Positions 24,156-33,415 of a stretch of 64,000 nucleotides of DNA are shown one piece after another (position 1 is the stretch's first letter; each line of letters begins with the position of its first letter). The stretch spans positions 1 through 64,000 of the forward strand of contig JAFPWG010000027.1 in NCBI GenBank assembly GCA_017395045.1. Reading direction: 5' to 3'. Source of the DNA: Bacteroidales bacterium. GTDB taxonomy: Bacteria; Bacteroidota; Bacteroidia; Bacteroidales; UBA932. The notes below the pieces were generated by a model, which saw only the letters and a list, made by a program, of their open reading frames with translations, made no database searches and was not told the DNA's origin. Both the position numbers and the translations under genes were made by a program.

Positions 24156-25169
24156 ATGAAACACTTTCTCCGCATCCTTTGGCTGTTCCTTCTCGTTTCC
24201 TGCGCCCGCAATGCCCGGACACAGGTCCCGGGAGCGATGGAGTATGCACAGTGGTTCGACCTTTCCGGTAACGGGGTGGTGGTCGTCCATTCCCCTTACG
24301 GGGCCCCGGACGACACCCTGGCCATAGACGGGCCGGTGCGCAGCATCGTGTGCATGTCCTCTTCCTATATCGGCTTCCTGGATGCCCTGGGATGCGATTC
24401 CGTGGTGACGGCCGTATCCGGTCTGGACTATGTTTCCGACCCGGAAGTGCGCGCTGCGGCCGAAGATGTAGGCTATGACGCCGCACTGGATTACGAGACC
24501 ATCCTGGGCCTTCATCCGGACCTGCTGGTCACGTATGCCGTTTCGGCCGCCGAGCCTCCGTATCTTGCCAAATTACGGGATCTGGGCATCCGGACGGTGA
24601 TTATCCATGAACATCTGGAGAGCCATCCCCTGGCCAGGGCGGAATACATCAAGTTGTTCGGGGCGCTCACCGGGCGGCTTGGGAAGGCCGATTCCGTCTT
24701 CGTGCAAGTCCGCGACCATTATCTTTCGCTTGTCCGGGAGATGGATGCTCCGCGAAAGGTCCTGGTGAATATCCCGTATGCCGACCAGTGGTATATCCCG
24801 GGCGGCGACAACTACATGACCCGCCTCATCCACGACGCGGGCGGGGAAGTGCTGGGCGCTGTCGCCGGGCGGTTCGAGTCCTCTATCATCTCCGTTGAAA
24901 AGGCCTTTGAATATGCGCAGGAGGCCGATTTTTGGTTGAATCCCGGCTGGTGCTCCACCAAGGATCAACTCCGTTCCGTCCATCCGCTCTTCGCCGATTT
25001 CCCGGTCCTTGCGAAATCCGTCTGGAACAACACGAAACAATCCACGCCGGGTGGGGGGAACGCCTTCTGGGAGACAGGTCCTGCACATCCGGACCTCATA
25101 CTGGAAGACCTCCGCGCCATCTTCGACGGCACCTCCGTCCCGGGGAACTACTATCTGCCAGTTTTATAA
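24156..25169 (+). CDS. Periplasmic-binding lipoprotein of the BtuF/FepB type
   Basis: A 337-aa lipoprotein: signal MKHFLRILWLFLLVSC with Cys16 as the lipid-bearing residue. The mature part has the two-lobed cobalamin/ferric-siderophore-binding fold (PF01497): VRSIVCMSSSYIGFLDALGC, DYETILGLHPDLLVTY, RDLGIRTVIIHEH, a long linking helix (about 155-190), then the second lobe with YIPGGDNYMTRLIHDAGG and HPDLILEDLRAIFDG. It would hand a metal chelate or corrinoid to an inner-membrane ABC permease, but no permease or ATPase gene adjoins it. In some Bacteroidota, such orphans occur without a transporter beside them. The ligand is unknown. Confidence 0.85.
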   Translation: MKHFLRILWLFLLVSCARNARTQVPGAMEYAQWFDLSGNGVVVVHSPYGAPDDTLAIDGPVRSIVCMSSSYIGFLDALGCDSVVTAVSGLDYVSDPEVRAAAEDVGYDAALDYETILGLHPDLLVTYAVSAAEPPYLAKLRDLGIRTVIIHEHLESHPLARAEYIKLFGALTGRLGKADSVFVQVRDHYLSLVREMDAPRKVLVNIPYADQWYIPGGDNYMTRLIHDAGGEVLGAVAGRFESSIISVEKAFEYAQEADFWLNPGWCSTKDQLRSVHPLFADFPVLAKSVWNNTKQSTPGGGNAFWETGPAHPDLILEDLRAIFDGTSVPGNYYLPVL

Positions 25170-25180
25170 CTATTTGATTA

Positions 25181-25216
25181 TGTACAGAGGTGCACCGGGA
25201 AGTGCACCTCTGTACA
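25181..25216 (+). terminator. Perfect 15-bp inverted repeat, probable terminator
   Basis: TGTACAGAGGTGCAC and its exact reverse complement flank a six-base CGGGAA loop between convergent genes. It lacks a T-run, so Rho-independent termination is less certain; a structural or repeat element is possible. Confidence 0.55.
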
Positions 25217-25241
25217 ATAAACTTATTGAGAATCAAGAAGT

Positions 25242-26207
25242 TCAGAACAGTTTTCCGCCCCACTTGGCGGCAAGGCCGGCGAGTTCGTCGTTAGTGGCGG
25301 GACGGTTCAGGGCTTTCTTCCGCTCTTCCTGGAACTGCTGCTTGAGGCGGGCGAACTGGCGCTTGGTGTCCAGGGTGAAGTCGCCGTTTTCGATCCAGGC
25401 GAAATAGGAGGGCTCGTTCTCCCAGATGTCGCGGGCGGTGCGGCCCTTGTGCTTTCCGAAACTGATGGTGGGCTCGCCGTCGTCATTCAGGTACAGGCGT
25501 CCGGCAAAGTCCACGTTGCGGGCACGCCCGCCCACCCTGGAAAGGGCGTCCACATCGTTCTTCAGCACTTCCTGTTGATAATCAGTAGGTTCCTTGTAAC
25601 GGTCCAGCTGGGATTTCAGCACTTCGTAAGTGGCGACGGTATCGGCCTCCGCCGTATGGGCGTTCTCGAAGTCCTTGCCGCCGCAGTAGAAGCGGTAGGC
25701 GGCCTTGAGGTTCCGGGGCTCCATGTGGTGGTAGATGGTCTGTACGTCCACCATCTTGCAATCGTGGAGATTGATGCCTTCGATGCAGGCGAGCATATCC
25801 GCGGCCTTGTCGTGGGCCTTCGGGTCTGCGAGGCGTGTCAGGCAGTAGGCGCGCACCCGTTCAATCTCTTCCGCAAGAAGCGGAAGGTCGAACTTCGTGG
25901 AGTTGAAGCCGGCGAGGTCGCTTCCTTGGAGCCAGGTGGCCACCTCGGGCAGCACTTCGATGAACTTGGGACAGTCCACGAGGTCTTCGTCCTTTACGCC
26001 GTTCACTTCCGAAGCGCTCGGATTGATGGGGATGACGCGGTGGTTCTGATAGTCCCAGGGCTTGATCTTCCAGGTCTTGACCGCGGGATTATCCTGTCCG
26101 GGGACGACCTTGACGAAACTCAGTTCAATGATGCCGTCCGTGGCAATATTAAGGCCGGTGCTCTCGATGTCGAAAAAGAGCAACGGCCTTGTAAGATTCA
26201 GTTCCAT
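25242..26207 (-). CDS. DnaQ-like 3'-5' exonuclease with ExoX-like C-terminal domain
   Basis: A 321-aa DEDDh exonuclease. The N-terminal half has Exo I FFDIESTGL (Asp13, Glu15), Exo II LAGFNSTKFDLPLL, and Exo III HTAEADTVATYEV with the catalytic His and Asp. After a linker, residues about 235-285 (ISFGKHKGRTARDIWENEPSYFAWI) match the ExoX-like C-terminal/DUF3820 module. Its job is probably trimming or proofreading DNA 3' ends. It starts 6 bases after the dnaN stop, so it is cotranscribed with the sliding clamp. The polymerase's own proofreading subunit may be elsewhere, so whether this is DnaQ proper is open. Confidence 0.86.
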   Translation of the reverse strand: MELNLTRPLLFFDIESTGLNIATDGIIELSFVKVVPGQDNPAVKTWKIKPWDYQNHRVIPINPSASEVNGVKDEDLVDCPKFIEVLPEVATWLQGSDLAGFNSTKFDLPLLAEEIERVRAYCLTRLADPKAHDKAADMLACIEGINLHDCKMVDVQTIYHHMEPRNLKAAYRFYCGGKDFENAHTAEADTVATYEVLKSQLDRYKEPTDYQQEVLKNDVDALSRVGGRARNVDFAGRLYLNDDGEPTISFGKHKGRTARDIWENEPSYFAWIENGDFTLDTKRQFARLKQQFQEERKKALNRPATNDELAGLAAKWGGKLF

Positions 26208-26213
26208 ACTTGT

Positions 26214-27335
26214 TTACGAAATCATGATCGGCATCAGGATGCCGCAGATCCGCTCGCTTTCGGCCTCTTCCTCGGACGGGAGGATGAGGGCGGCGCGGCG
26301 GGCGTCCGCGAACTTGATGATGATGCCGTTGCAGTCCATGTTGGAGAGGATCTCCGTGAGGAAGGTGGACTTGAAGCCGATGGTGAGTTCGTCGCCGGAA
26401 TAGTCGCAGCTGACCTTCTCATAGGCGGCGAGGGCGAAGCCCAGGTCCTGCGCGGAAATCTCCAGCTGGCCTTCCTTGAGGGTGAATTTGATGTGGTTGG
26501 ACGCCTTGTTCGAGCACACGGCCACGCGGCGGACGGTGTTCAGGAGGAGGGTCCGGTCAATCTTGAGGATGTTGGCGTTGTTCTGCGGGATCACGTCGCG
26601 ATACTTCGGATACTTGCCCACGACCAGGCGGCAGATCATCGTGGTGCCGCCGAAACTGAACTGGGCCGTGCTGCCGTCGAATTCCACCGTGACCGTCTCG
26701 ATGTCCTTGCCGATGATGCTGCGGAGCACATTCGCCGGCTTCTTGTGGAGGATGAAGGAGGCCTTCTCCGCCGCTTTCACGTCGGTGGTGGTGTAGCAGA
26801 TGAGCTTATGGGAATCGGAGGCGACGAGGGTGGTGGACGCCGTGTCGATGTCGAAGAAGATACCGTTCATCGCGGGACGGATCTCGTCGTCGGCCGTGGC
26901 GTACACGGTGCCCTGGATGCCATCGACCAGGCTGGCGGCCGGGAATTCCACCTTCTGCGCGTCCTCGCCGGTTCCCTTGATCTCGGGATAGTCGTCGGCC
27001 GGGAAATAGGGGAGGACGGAATTACCGCTGGCCCAGCTGCACTCGAAGGAACTGTCGTTCAGGGTGCGGATGCGGAGCGGCTGGTCCGGAAGCTCCTTCA
27101 GGAGGTCGATCATATGGCGGGCCGGTACGGCGATGCTGCCGTCTTCCTCGGCACCGTCCACCTGGATGGCGGTACGGAGCGTCAGTTCGGAATCGGACGC
27201 GGTCACCTCCAGGCGGCCGCCCTTCAGGACGAACAGGAAATTTTCGAGGATCGGGAGGGCGGACTTGGACGGAATGGCTTTCGAGACGTCCAGGAGGGCT
27301 TTCAGCAGGTCGGTACTGGAAATGTTCAGTTTCAT
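26214..27335 (-). CDS. dnaN: DNA polymerase III beta subunit (sliding clamp)
   Basis: The ring clamp that tethers the replicative polymerase. The 373-aa protein shows the three-domain arrangement: MKLNISSTDLLKALLDVSKAIPSKSALPILENFLFVL (domain 1), SDSHKLICYTTTDVKA and FILHKKPANVLRSI (domain 2), and a C-terminal SNMDCNGIIIKFADARRAALILPSEEE resembling the conserved protein-binding pocket region. Length and start fit the family. dnaA and recF are not adjacent, so this is not the classical origin cluster; instead it pairs with an exonuclease gene. Confidence 0.96.
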   Translation of the reverse strand: MKLNISSTDLLKALLDVSKAIPSKSALPILENFLFVLKGGRLEVTASDSELTLRTAIQVDGAEEDGSIAVPARHMIDLLKELPDQPLRIRTLNDSSFECSWASGNSVLPYFPADDYPEIKGTGEDAQKVEFPAASLVDGIQGTVYATADDEIRPAMNGIFFDIDTASTTLVASDSHKLICYTTTDVKAAEKASFILHKKPANVLRSIIGKDIETVTVEFDGSTAQFSFGGTTMICRLVVGKYPKYRDVIPQNNANILKIDRTLLLNTVRRVAVCSNKASNHIKFTLKEGQLEISAQDLGFALAAYEKVSCDYSGDELTIGFKSTFLTEILSNMDCNGIIIKFADARRAALILPSEEEAESERICGILMPIMIS

Positions 27336-27359
27336 AACTATCGCGATATTTTACAATCA

Positions 27360-27367
27360 CAAATATA
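27360..27367 (-). promoter_or_regulatory. -7 promoter element of dnaN
   Basis: The minus strand reads TATATTTG (TAnnTTTG), 24 bases before the dnaN ATG. Confidence 0.66.
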
Positions 27368-27427
27368 AGAATTTTCTCGCAAATGGCATAAAACTTGATT
27401 TTTTTGGTTTAACAAAATATGTGTACT

Positions 27428-28891
27428 ATGAAAAGAGGCATTTTAACAGTGTTGCTCTCGGTTATCGCCGGGGGATTGACGGCCTATGGCGTCGTGAAAG
27501 CCAATGAAAAGAGCCTGGACCCCGTGCGCGTGGTGGGCGAGAATGGAAGCGTTGAATACCGGACTGTCAATCTGGCAGAATCCGACTATCCCGATTTTAC
27601 CTATGCGGCCGAATCCGCCGTGCAGGCAGTCGTCTATGTAGAAGTGACGGTCCAGCAGACGGCCCGCTCGCGCGGCATCGACCCGTTCGAATATTTCTTC
27701 GGTTTCGGTGACGGCTACGGCTTCGGCCAGCCCCAGTCCCGGGAGGCGAAGGGCAGCGGTTCCGGCGTTATCATCCGCCCCGACGGCTATATCGTCACCA
27801 ACAACCACGTCGTTTCCGGAGCCACCAAGATCTCCGTTACGACGAATGACAACCAGAAGTTCGACGCCACCGTCGTCGGCACCGACCCGGCTACGGACGT
27901 CGCCATCATCAAGGTGGATGCGCAGAATCTCCCGACCCTCCCGATGGGCGACAGCGACCAGCTCCGCCTGGGCGAGTGGGTGCTCGCCATCGGCTCCCCG
28001 CTCGGAGAGCAGCTCCGAAGCACCATCACCGCCGGCATCGTGAGCGCCAAGGGCCGTTCCATGCCCGACGGCAGCGGCGAGTTCAAGATCGAATCCTTCA
28101 TCCAGACCGATGCGGCCGTGAACCCCGGCAACTCCGGCGGCGCCCTTGTGAACAAGAAGGGTGAACTGGTGGGCATCAACACCGCCATCGTCTCCCAGAC
28201 CGGTTCCTATTCCGGTTATTCCTTCGCCGTCCCGGTGAACATCGTCAAGCGTGTCGCCGGCGACCTGATCGATTTCGGCTCCGTCAAGCGCGCCATGCTG
28301 GGAATCACCATGCAGCCCGTCTCGACCCTGGAGAAAAAAATCCAGGACGAATTGAAACTTAATTCCATGAACGGCGTATATATAGTTGAGGTTTCGAAAG
28401 GAAGTGCCGCGGAAGAGGCCGGATTGCGCAAGGGCGATGTGATTGTCGCCATCGACGGCCAGAAGATCACCGACGGCGCCTCCGTGCAGGAGAAGGTCAA
28501 TAACTACCATCCCGGCGACAAGGCTGTCATCACCTACATCCGCGAAGGCCGGGAACAGCAAGCCGAAGTCACCTTCCACGCGGCCGCCTCGCAGAACGGC
28601 GAGACGGATGTGGACGGTTCGGTCGCCTTCTACGGCGCCAGGCTGAAGGAATTGACCGGTGAGGAGAAGCAGGCGATGGGCATCCGTTCCGGTGTCAAGA
28701 TCGTCTCCGTAGGCCAGGGCAAGATGGCCGAGGCAGGCGCCACCAGCGGCTCCGTGATCCTGTACGTGAACGACGAACCCGTCGCGAAACCCGAAGACGT
28801 GATCGCCAAGGCGAAGAAGGCCCAGCGCGGCATCTATATCGAAGGTGTGGACGCGAATGGAAAAACCTTCTATTTCGGCTTTGGCAAGTAA
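27428..28891 (+). CDS. htrA: Periplasmic HtrA/DegP-family serine protease
   Basis: A 487-aa envelope protein-quality-control protease and chaperone. An N-terminal signal/anchor (MKRGILTVLLSVIAGGLTAY) precedes the trypsin-like domain with the triad His127 (VTNNHVV), Asp157 (TDPATDVAI) and Ser236 (NPGNSGG). Two PDZ domains follow (about 290-380 and 395-485; NGVYIVEVSKGSAAEEAGLRKGD, GVKIVSVGQGKMAEAGATSG). The ATG at 27428 is preferred over one at 27419, since it opens the signal sequence. It is divergent from dnaN and followed by a terminator, so it is probably monocistronic. I see no consensus -7 element upstream, which would fit control by an alternative sigma factor. Confidence 0.96.
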   Translation: MKRGILTVLLSVIAGGLTAYGVVKANEKSLDPVRVVGENGSVEYRTVNLAESDYPDFTYAAESAVQAVVYVEVTVQQTARSRGIDPFEYFFGFGDGYGFGQPQSREAKGSGSGVIIRPDGYIVTNNHVVSGATKISVTTNDNQKFDATVVGTDPATDVAIIKVDAQNLPTLPMGDSDQLRLGEWVLAIGSPLGEQLRSTITAGIVSAKGRSMPDGSGEFKIESFIQTDAAVNPGNSGGALVNKKGELVGINTAIVSQTGSYSGYSFAVPVNIVKRVAGDLIDFGSVKRAMLGITMQPVSTLEKKIQDELKLNSMNGVYIVEVSKGSAAEEAGLRKGDVIVAIDGQKITDGASVQEKVNNYHPGDKAVITYIREGREQQAEVTFHAAASQNGETDVDGSVAFYGARLKELTGEEKQAMGIRSGVKIVSVGQGKMAEAGATSGSVILYVNDEPVAKPEDVIAKAKKAQRGIYIEGVDANGKTFYFGFGK

Positions 28892-28920
28892 GGGACTGCC
28901 GAAGGCGTGAAACATACCGG

Positions 28921-28954
28921 TACGGTCAGTTCCTCACGGACTGACCGTATTTTT
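28921..28954 (+). terminator. Terminator after htrA
   Basis: TACGGTCAGT pairs with ACTGACCGTA around a CCTCACGG-rich loop, followed by TTTTT. Confidence 0.88.
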
Positions 28955-28966
28955 ATTGTATTATAG

Positions 28967-29827
28967 ATGAGACAGTTAAAGATTACAAAGTCCATCACCA
29001 ACCGCGAGAGCGCGTCCCTGGACAAGTACCTCCAGGAGATCGGCAGGGAAGAGTTGGTGACCCCGGAAGAGGAAGTTGAACTCGCCCAGCGCATCCGCAA
29101 GGGAGATCCCATCGCCCTGGAGAAACTCACCCGCGCCAACCTGCGTTTCGTGGTGTCCGTGGCCAAGCAGTACCAGAACCAGGGCCTCAGCCTTCCGGAC
29201 CTGATCAACGAGGGTAACCTGGGCCTGATCAAGGCCGCCGAGAAATTCGACGAGACCCGCGGTTTCAAGTTCATTTCCTATGCTGTCTGGTGGATCCGCC
29301 AGAGCATTCTCCAGGCCCTGGCCGAGCAGAGCCGCATCGTCCGCCTGCCGCTCAACCAGGTGGGCTCCCTGAACAAGATCAACAAGGCCCTCTCCAAGTT
29401 CGAGCAGGAACACGAGCGCCAGCCTTCCAATGAAGAGCTTTCCGAGATGATCGACGTCCCGAAGGACAAGATCTCCGATACCCTCCGCGTGAGCGGCCGC
29501 CACGTTTCCGTGGACGCTCCGTTCGTGGAAGGGGAGGACAACAGCCTGCTGGACGTCCTGCCCAACGACGATTCCCCGATGGCCGACAAGGGCCTCGTGA
29601 ACGAATCCCTGAACACCGAGATCGAACGCGCCCTCTCCACCCTGACCGACCGGGAGCGCGAGATCGTGAAGTCCTTCTTCGGCATCGGCTGCCAGGAAAT
29701 GACCCTCGAGGAGATCGGCGAGCGCTTCGGGCTCACCCGGGAACGCGTGCGCCAGATCAAGGAAAAGGCCATCCGCCGCCTCAAGAGCCCGTCCCGCAGC
29801 AAACTTCTCAAAGGATACCTCGGATAA
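28967..29827 (+). CDS. rpoD: Primary RNA polymerase sigma factor (Bacteroidota SigA/RpoD type)
   Basis: The 286-aa housekeeping sigma that reads the TAnnTTTG promoters seen across this window. It lacks region 1.1 and the non-conserved insert, as known for Bacteroides primary sigma. Visible parts are region 1.2 ([20 protein letters not shown]), region 2 ([48 protein letters not shown]), region 3 ([12 protein letters not shown]) and region 4 with the HTH ([28 protein letters not shown]). argS begins one base after its stop. A near-consensus TATTTTTA overlapping the htrA terminator tail (28948-28955) may drive it. Confidence 0.97.
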   Translation: MRQLKITKSITNRESASLDKYLQEIGREELVTPEEEVELAQRIRKGDPIALEKLTRANLRFVVSVAKQYQNQGLSLPDLINEGNLGLIKAAEKFDETRGFKFISYAVWWIRQSILQALAEQSRIVRLPLNQVGSLNKINKALSKFEQEHERQPSNEELSEMIDVPKDKISDTLRVSGRHVSVDAPFVEGEDNSLLDVLPNDDSPMADKGLVNESLNTEIERALSTLTDREREIVKSFFGIGCQEMTLEEIGERFGLTRERVRQIKEKAIRRLKSPSRSKLLKGYLG

Positions 29828-29828
29828 G

Positions 29829-31610
29829 ATGACTCCTGAAAAATTCATCCAGAGCAAGGCTGCCGAAGCCATCAAGGCCCTGTATGGGGCGGATGTCCAG
29901 GCCGATAGCCTCCAGGTCGCCGTGACCCGGAAGGAATTCGAGGGCGACTACACCCTTGTGACGTTCCCGCTTTTGAAGATCACCCACAGCGCCCCGGATG
30001 CGACGGGGAACGCGATCGGCCAGTGGCTCGCGGACAACGTCCCCGAGATCGCGGCCTTCAACTCCGTGAAGGGTTTCCTGAACCTTTCCTTCTCCGCCGT
30101 CTATTGGGACGAAACCTTCGCCGAGATCGCCGCTGACGACGCTTTCGGCCAGCTCGCACCCACCGGGAAGCGTATCATGGTGGAGTTCTCCTCCCCGAAC
30201 ACGAACAAGCCCCTCCACCTGGGACATATCCGCAACAACCTCCTGGGTGACAGCGTGTCGCGCCTGCTGAAGGCCTGCGGCAACGAGGTCATCAAGTCCA
30301 CCATCGTGAACGACCGCGGCGTGCACATCTGCAAGTCGATGCTCGCCTGGCAGAAGGAGTTCGAGGGAAAGACCCCGGAATCCACCGGCATCAAGGGCGA
30401 CCACCTGGTGGGCGACTGCTACGTGGCCTTCGACAAGATGTACAAGGCGGAGGTGAAGCAGCTGATGGAACAGGGCATGTCGGAAGACGAGGCCAAGAAG
30501 GCCGCCCCTTCCCTGAAGGAGGCCCATGAGATGCTCGTCAAGTGGGAAAAGGAGGATCCGGAAGTCCGCTCCCTGTGGTCCATGATGAACGGCTGGGTCT
30601 ATGCCGGTTTCGACGAGACGTACGCCGCCCTGGGCATCACCTTCGACCAGGTGGACCACGAGTCCGAAACTTATCTCCTGGGTAAGGAACTGGTGCAGAA
30701 GGGTTTGGAAATGGGCGTCTTCGAGCGTGAAGCCGACGGTTCCGTATGGTGCGACCTCACCGCCGACGGCCTGGACCGCAAGCTGGTCCTCCGCGGCGAC
30801 GGCACTTCGGTGTACATCACCCAGGACCTGGGCACCGCCGAGCGCCGTTTCGCGCGTTACAACCTTGATTCCCACGTGTATGTCGTTGGGAATGAGCAGG
30901 ATTACCATTTCCAGGTGCTCAAGCTCATCCTCAAGAAGCTGGGCTTCGACTGGGCCGACAGCATCTACCATCTCTCCTATGGAATGGTGGAACTGCCGGA
31001 GGGCAAGATGAAGTCCCGCGAGGGAACCGTCGTGGATGCCGACGACCTCATCCAGAGCATGTACGAGGAGGCGAAAAAGACCTCCGAGGAAAGCGGCAAG
31101 CTCGCCGACCTGAGTGAGGAGGAGAAGGACAAGCTGTACCACATGATCGGCCTCGGCGCACTCAAGTACTTCATCATCAAGGTCGATCCCAAGAAGACGA
31201 TGCTCTTCAACCCGAAGGAATCCATCGACTTCAACGGCAATACCGGCCCGTTCATCCAGTACACGCACGCCCGCATCTGCTCGATCCTGCGGAAGGCGAC
31301 GGTGGAATTCGGCCCGGCCGACATCACCACCAGCCTCGTCCCTACGGCGAAGGAGATCCGCCTCGTCAAACTGCTGGGTACCTTCCCGGCGAAGGTCGCC
31401 GAAGCCGGCGCGGCCCTGAGCCCCGCCGTCATCGCGAACTACGCCTACGACCTGGCGAAGGAGTTCAACCAGTACTACCACGACACGTCCATCCTCCGCG
31501 AAGAGGACCCGGCCGTCCTGAAGTTCCGTCTGGAGCTCATCTCCGTAATGGCCCGCACGCTCCGCTGCGCGATGGGCATCCTGGGTATCCAGCTTCCGGA
31601 CCGGATGTAA
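29829..31610 (+). CDS. argS: Arginyl-tRNA synthetase
   Basis: A class I aminoacyl-tRNA synthetase charging tRNA-Arg. The 593-aa protein has the N-terminal Add-1 domain, the HIGH-type motif PLHLGHIRNN, GDGTSVYITQDLG, the degenerate KMSKS region (EGKMKSREGTVV) and the helical anticodon-binding domain with GPFIQYTHARICSIL and a C-terminal LELISVMARTLRCAMGILGI. Length matches the family. It is encoded directly behind rpoD, so sigma factor and synthetase levels are probably linked. Confidence 0.97.
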   Translation: MTPEKFIQSKAAEAIKALYGADVQADSLQVAVTRKEFEGDYTLVTFPLLKITHSAPDATGNAIGQWLADNVPEIAAFNSVKGFLNLSFSAVYWDETFAEIAADDAFGQLAPTGKRIMVEFSSPNTNKPLHLGHIRNNLLGDSVSRLLKACGNEVIKSTIVNDRGVHICKSMLAWQKEFEGKTPESTGIKGDHLVGDCYVAFDKMYKAEVKQLMEQGMSEDEAKKAAPSLKEAHEMLVKWEKEDPEVRSLWSMMNGWVYAGFDETYAALGITFDQVDHESETYLLGKELVQKGLEMGVFEREADGSVWCDLTADGLDRKLVLRGDGTSVYITQDLGTAERRFARYNLDSHVYVVGNEQDYHFQVLKLILKKLGFDWADSIYHLSYGMVELPEGKMKSREGTVVDADDLIQSMYEEAKKTSEESGKLADLSEEEKDKLYHMIGLGALKYFIIKVDPKKTMLFNPKESIDFNGNTGPFIQYTHARICSILRKATVEFGPADITTSLVPTAKEIRLVKLLGTFPAKVAEAGAALSPAVIANYAYDLAKEFNQYYHDTSILREEDPAVLKFRLELISVMARTLRCAMGILGIQLPDRM

Positions 31611-31624
31611 GATTCCCGCCCATG

Positions 31625-31660
31625 AAAAACGCCAGCCTTGAATGGGCTGGCGTTTTTTTT
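31625..31660. terminator. Terminator between argS and the phosphohexomutase gene
   Basis: AAAACGCCAGCC pairs with GGCTGGCGTTTT with a TTGAATG-like loop and an eight-T run on the plus strand; five T's follow on the minus strand, so it likely serves both convergent genes. Confidence 0.92.
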
Positions 31661-31673
31661 AGTTCGGTACTTC

Positions 31674-33338
31674 CTAGCTGATGAACTGGGCCTTGAGGAG
31701 TTCGATCTTCTGCGGGGCGTCGTCGCCTTTCGCGCCGAAGTAGAACTTGATCTTGGGCTCGGTGCCGGAAGGACGGACGGACACGACGTCGCCGGCCTCG
31801 TTGAAGAACTGGAGGACGTTGGACTTGGGAAGTCCGGTCTCCTCCGGCTTGTTGTAGTCGATGACCTTGGCGAGCGGGCTGCCGGCGATTTCCTTCGGCG
31901 GGCAGGCGCGGTAGTCGGCCATGATCTTCTGGATTTCCTCGGCGCCGGACTTGCCCTTGCGGACGATGTACACCATCTTCTCCACATACAGGCCGTATTC
32001 CTTGTACACCTTCTGGAGAAGCTGCCACAGGGTCATGCCCTGGTCGGCGGCCCAGGCGGCGCATTCTGCGACCGCGCAGCCGGCGACCTGCGCGCACTTG
32101 TCGCGAACGAACCCGCCCAGGTTGAAACCGTAGCTTTCCTCGCCTCCGCAGATGAACTGGGTCTTGCCTTCCTGCTGTTTCTGGATCTCGGCGATGTATT
32201 TGAAGCCGGTCAGGACGTTGTAGCATTTCACGCCGAAATGCTCGCAGATGGCGGCGATAAGCTCGGAGGTGACGATGGTCTTGACGCAGTATTGCTTGCC
32301 GTTCAGCTTGCCCAGCTCCTGCCAGCGGGTGAGGAGGTAGTAGGTGAGGAAGCTCCAGGTCTGGTTGCCGGTAAGCTGGACCATCTTCCCGTTGTCGTCA
32401 CGGACAGCGATGCCCAGGCGGTCGGCATCCGGGTCGGTGGCGAGGACGAGGTCCGCACCCACTTCGTCGGCCTTGGCGAGGGCCATGGCCATGGCGGCGG
32501 GCTCTTCCGGGTTCGGAGAGACCACGGTGGGGAAGTTGCCATCGCTGACGTCCTGCTCGGGGACGTGGATGACGTTCTTGAAGCCGATGCGGGCAAGGGC
32601 TTCCGGCATGAGCCTGACACCGCAGCCGTGCAGCGGGGTGTACACGATCTTGAGGTCCGCGTGGCGGGCGACGGACTCGGGGGAAAGCATGAGGGAAAGC
32701 TGGTCCTTCAGGTAGCATTCATCGATCTCGGCACCCATCGTTTCGATGCCGCCGGGAACGGTCCCGTCCACGGGTTTGAAGCGGACGTCGGCCGGGTCCA
32801 GGATCTTTGCGACCTCGTTGACGATGTCCTTGTCCACGGGAGCGGTGATCTGTCCGCCGTCGCTCCAGAAGACCTTGTAGCCGTTGTATTCCTTCGGGTT
32901 GTGGCTGGCCGTGACCATGATGCCGGCGGTCGCGCCCTTGACTCGGATGGAATAGCTCAGTTCCGGGGTCGGGCGGAGGCTGTCGAACAGGAAGACATGG
33001 ATGCCGTTGTTGGAGAGGACGTCGGCCGAAATCTCCGCGAAAAGGCGGGAGTTGTTGCGGCTGTCGTGGGCGATGCACACGCTCTTGGCGCCCTCGACGT
33101 GCTCCTTGATGTAGTTGGCGAGGCCCTGGGTGGCCATGCCCACGGTGTACTTGTTCATCCGGTTGGTTCCCACGCCCATGATGCCGCGCAGGCCGCCGGT
33201 TCCGAATTCAAGGTTCTTGTAGAAGGCGTCTTCCAACCCTACCGGGTCGGTTTCCTGCAGTTTGCGGATCTGTGCCTTCGTCTCGGCGTCGAAGTTCCCT
33301 TCGAGCCAGCTCTTCACGACTTCCTTGTAATCTTTCAT
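31674..33338 (-). CDS. Phosphoglucomutase/phosphomannomutase-family phosphohexomutase
   Basis: Interconverts hexose 1- and 6-phosphates through a phosphoserine. The 554-aa protein has the alpha-D-phosphohexomutase domains: FGTGGLRGIMGVG near residue 45, the catalytic serine loop TASHNPKEYNG (Ser145), the metal loop DPDADRLG, the sugar-binding GGEESYGF, and the C-terminal phosphate loop SVRPSGTEPKIKFY. The FGTGGLRG start and size match the PGM2-like group acting on glucose or possibly other sugars. The start (MKDYKEVV) is 34 bases past a -7 element; the frame extends 11 residues upstream without support. Confidence 0.95.
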   Translation of the reverse strand: MKDYKEVVKSWLEGNFDAETKAQIRKLQETDPVGLEDAFYKNLEFGTGGLRGIMGVGTNRMNKYTVGMATQGLANYIKEHVEGAKSVCIAHDSRNNSRLFAEISADVLSNNGIHVFLFDSLRPTPELSYSIRVKGATAGIMVTASHNPKEYNGYKVFWSDGGQITAPVDKDIVNEVAKILDPADVRFKPVDGTVPGGIETMGAEIDECYLKDQLSLMLSPESVARHADLKIVYTPLHGCGVRLMPEALARIGFKNVIHVPEQDVSDGNFPTVVSPNPEEPAAMAMALAKADEVGADLVLATDPDADRLGIAVRDDNGKMVQLTGNQTWSFLTYYLLTRWQELGKLNGKQYCVKTIVTSELIAAICEHFGVKCYNVLTGFKYIAEIQKQQEGKTQFICGGEESYGFNLGGFVRDKCAQVAGCAVAECAAWAADQGMTLWQLLQKVYKEYGLYVEKMVYIVRKGKSGAEEIQKIMADYRACPPKEIAGSPLAKVIDYNKPEETGLPKSNVLQFFNEAGDVVSVRPSGTEPKIKFYFGAKGDDAPQKIELLKAQFIS

Positions 33339-33372
33339 GTCATATCGGTGTTTAGTGTTATTCTCAATCATA

Positions 33373-33380
33373 CAAATGTA
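33373..33380 (-). promoter_or_regulatory. -7 promoter element of the phosphohexomutase gene
   Basis: The minus strand reads TACATTTG; a TTG lies 20 bases upstream (33401-33403). Confidence 0.7.
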
Positions 33381-33392
33381 AGGATTATTGCG

Positions 33393-33400
33393 TATTTTTG
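33393..33400 (+). promoter_or_regulatory. -7 promoter element of the THUMP-like methyltransferase operon
   Basis: TATTTTTG, 15 bases before the ATG at 33416. It interlocks with the divergent phosphohexomutase promoter: 12 bases separate the two -7 boxes. Confidence 0.66.
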
Positions 33401-33415
33401 CAATGCAATGGAGAA

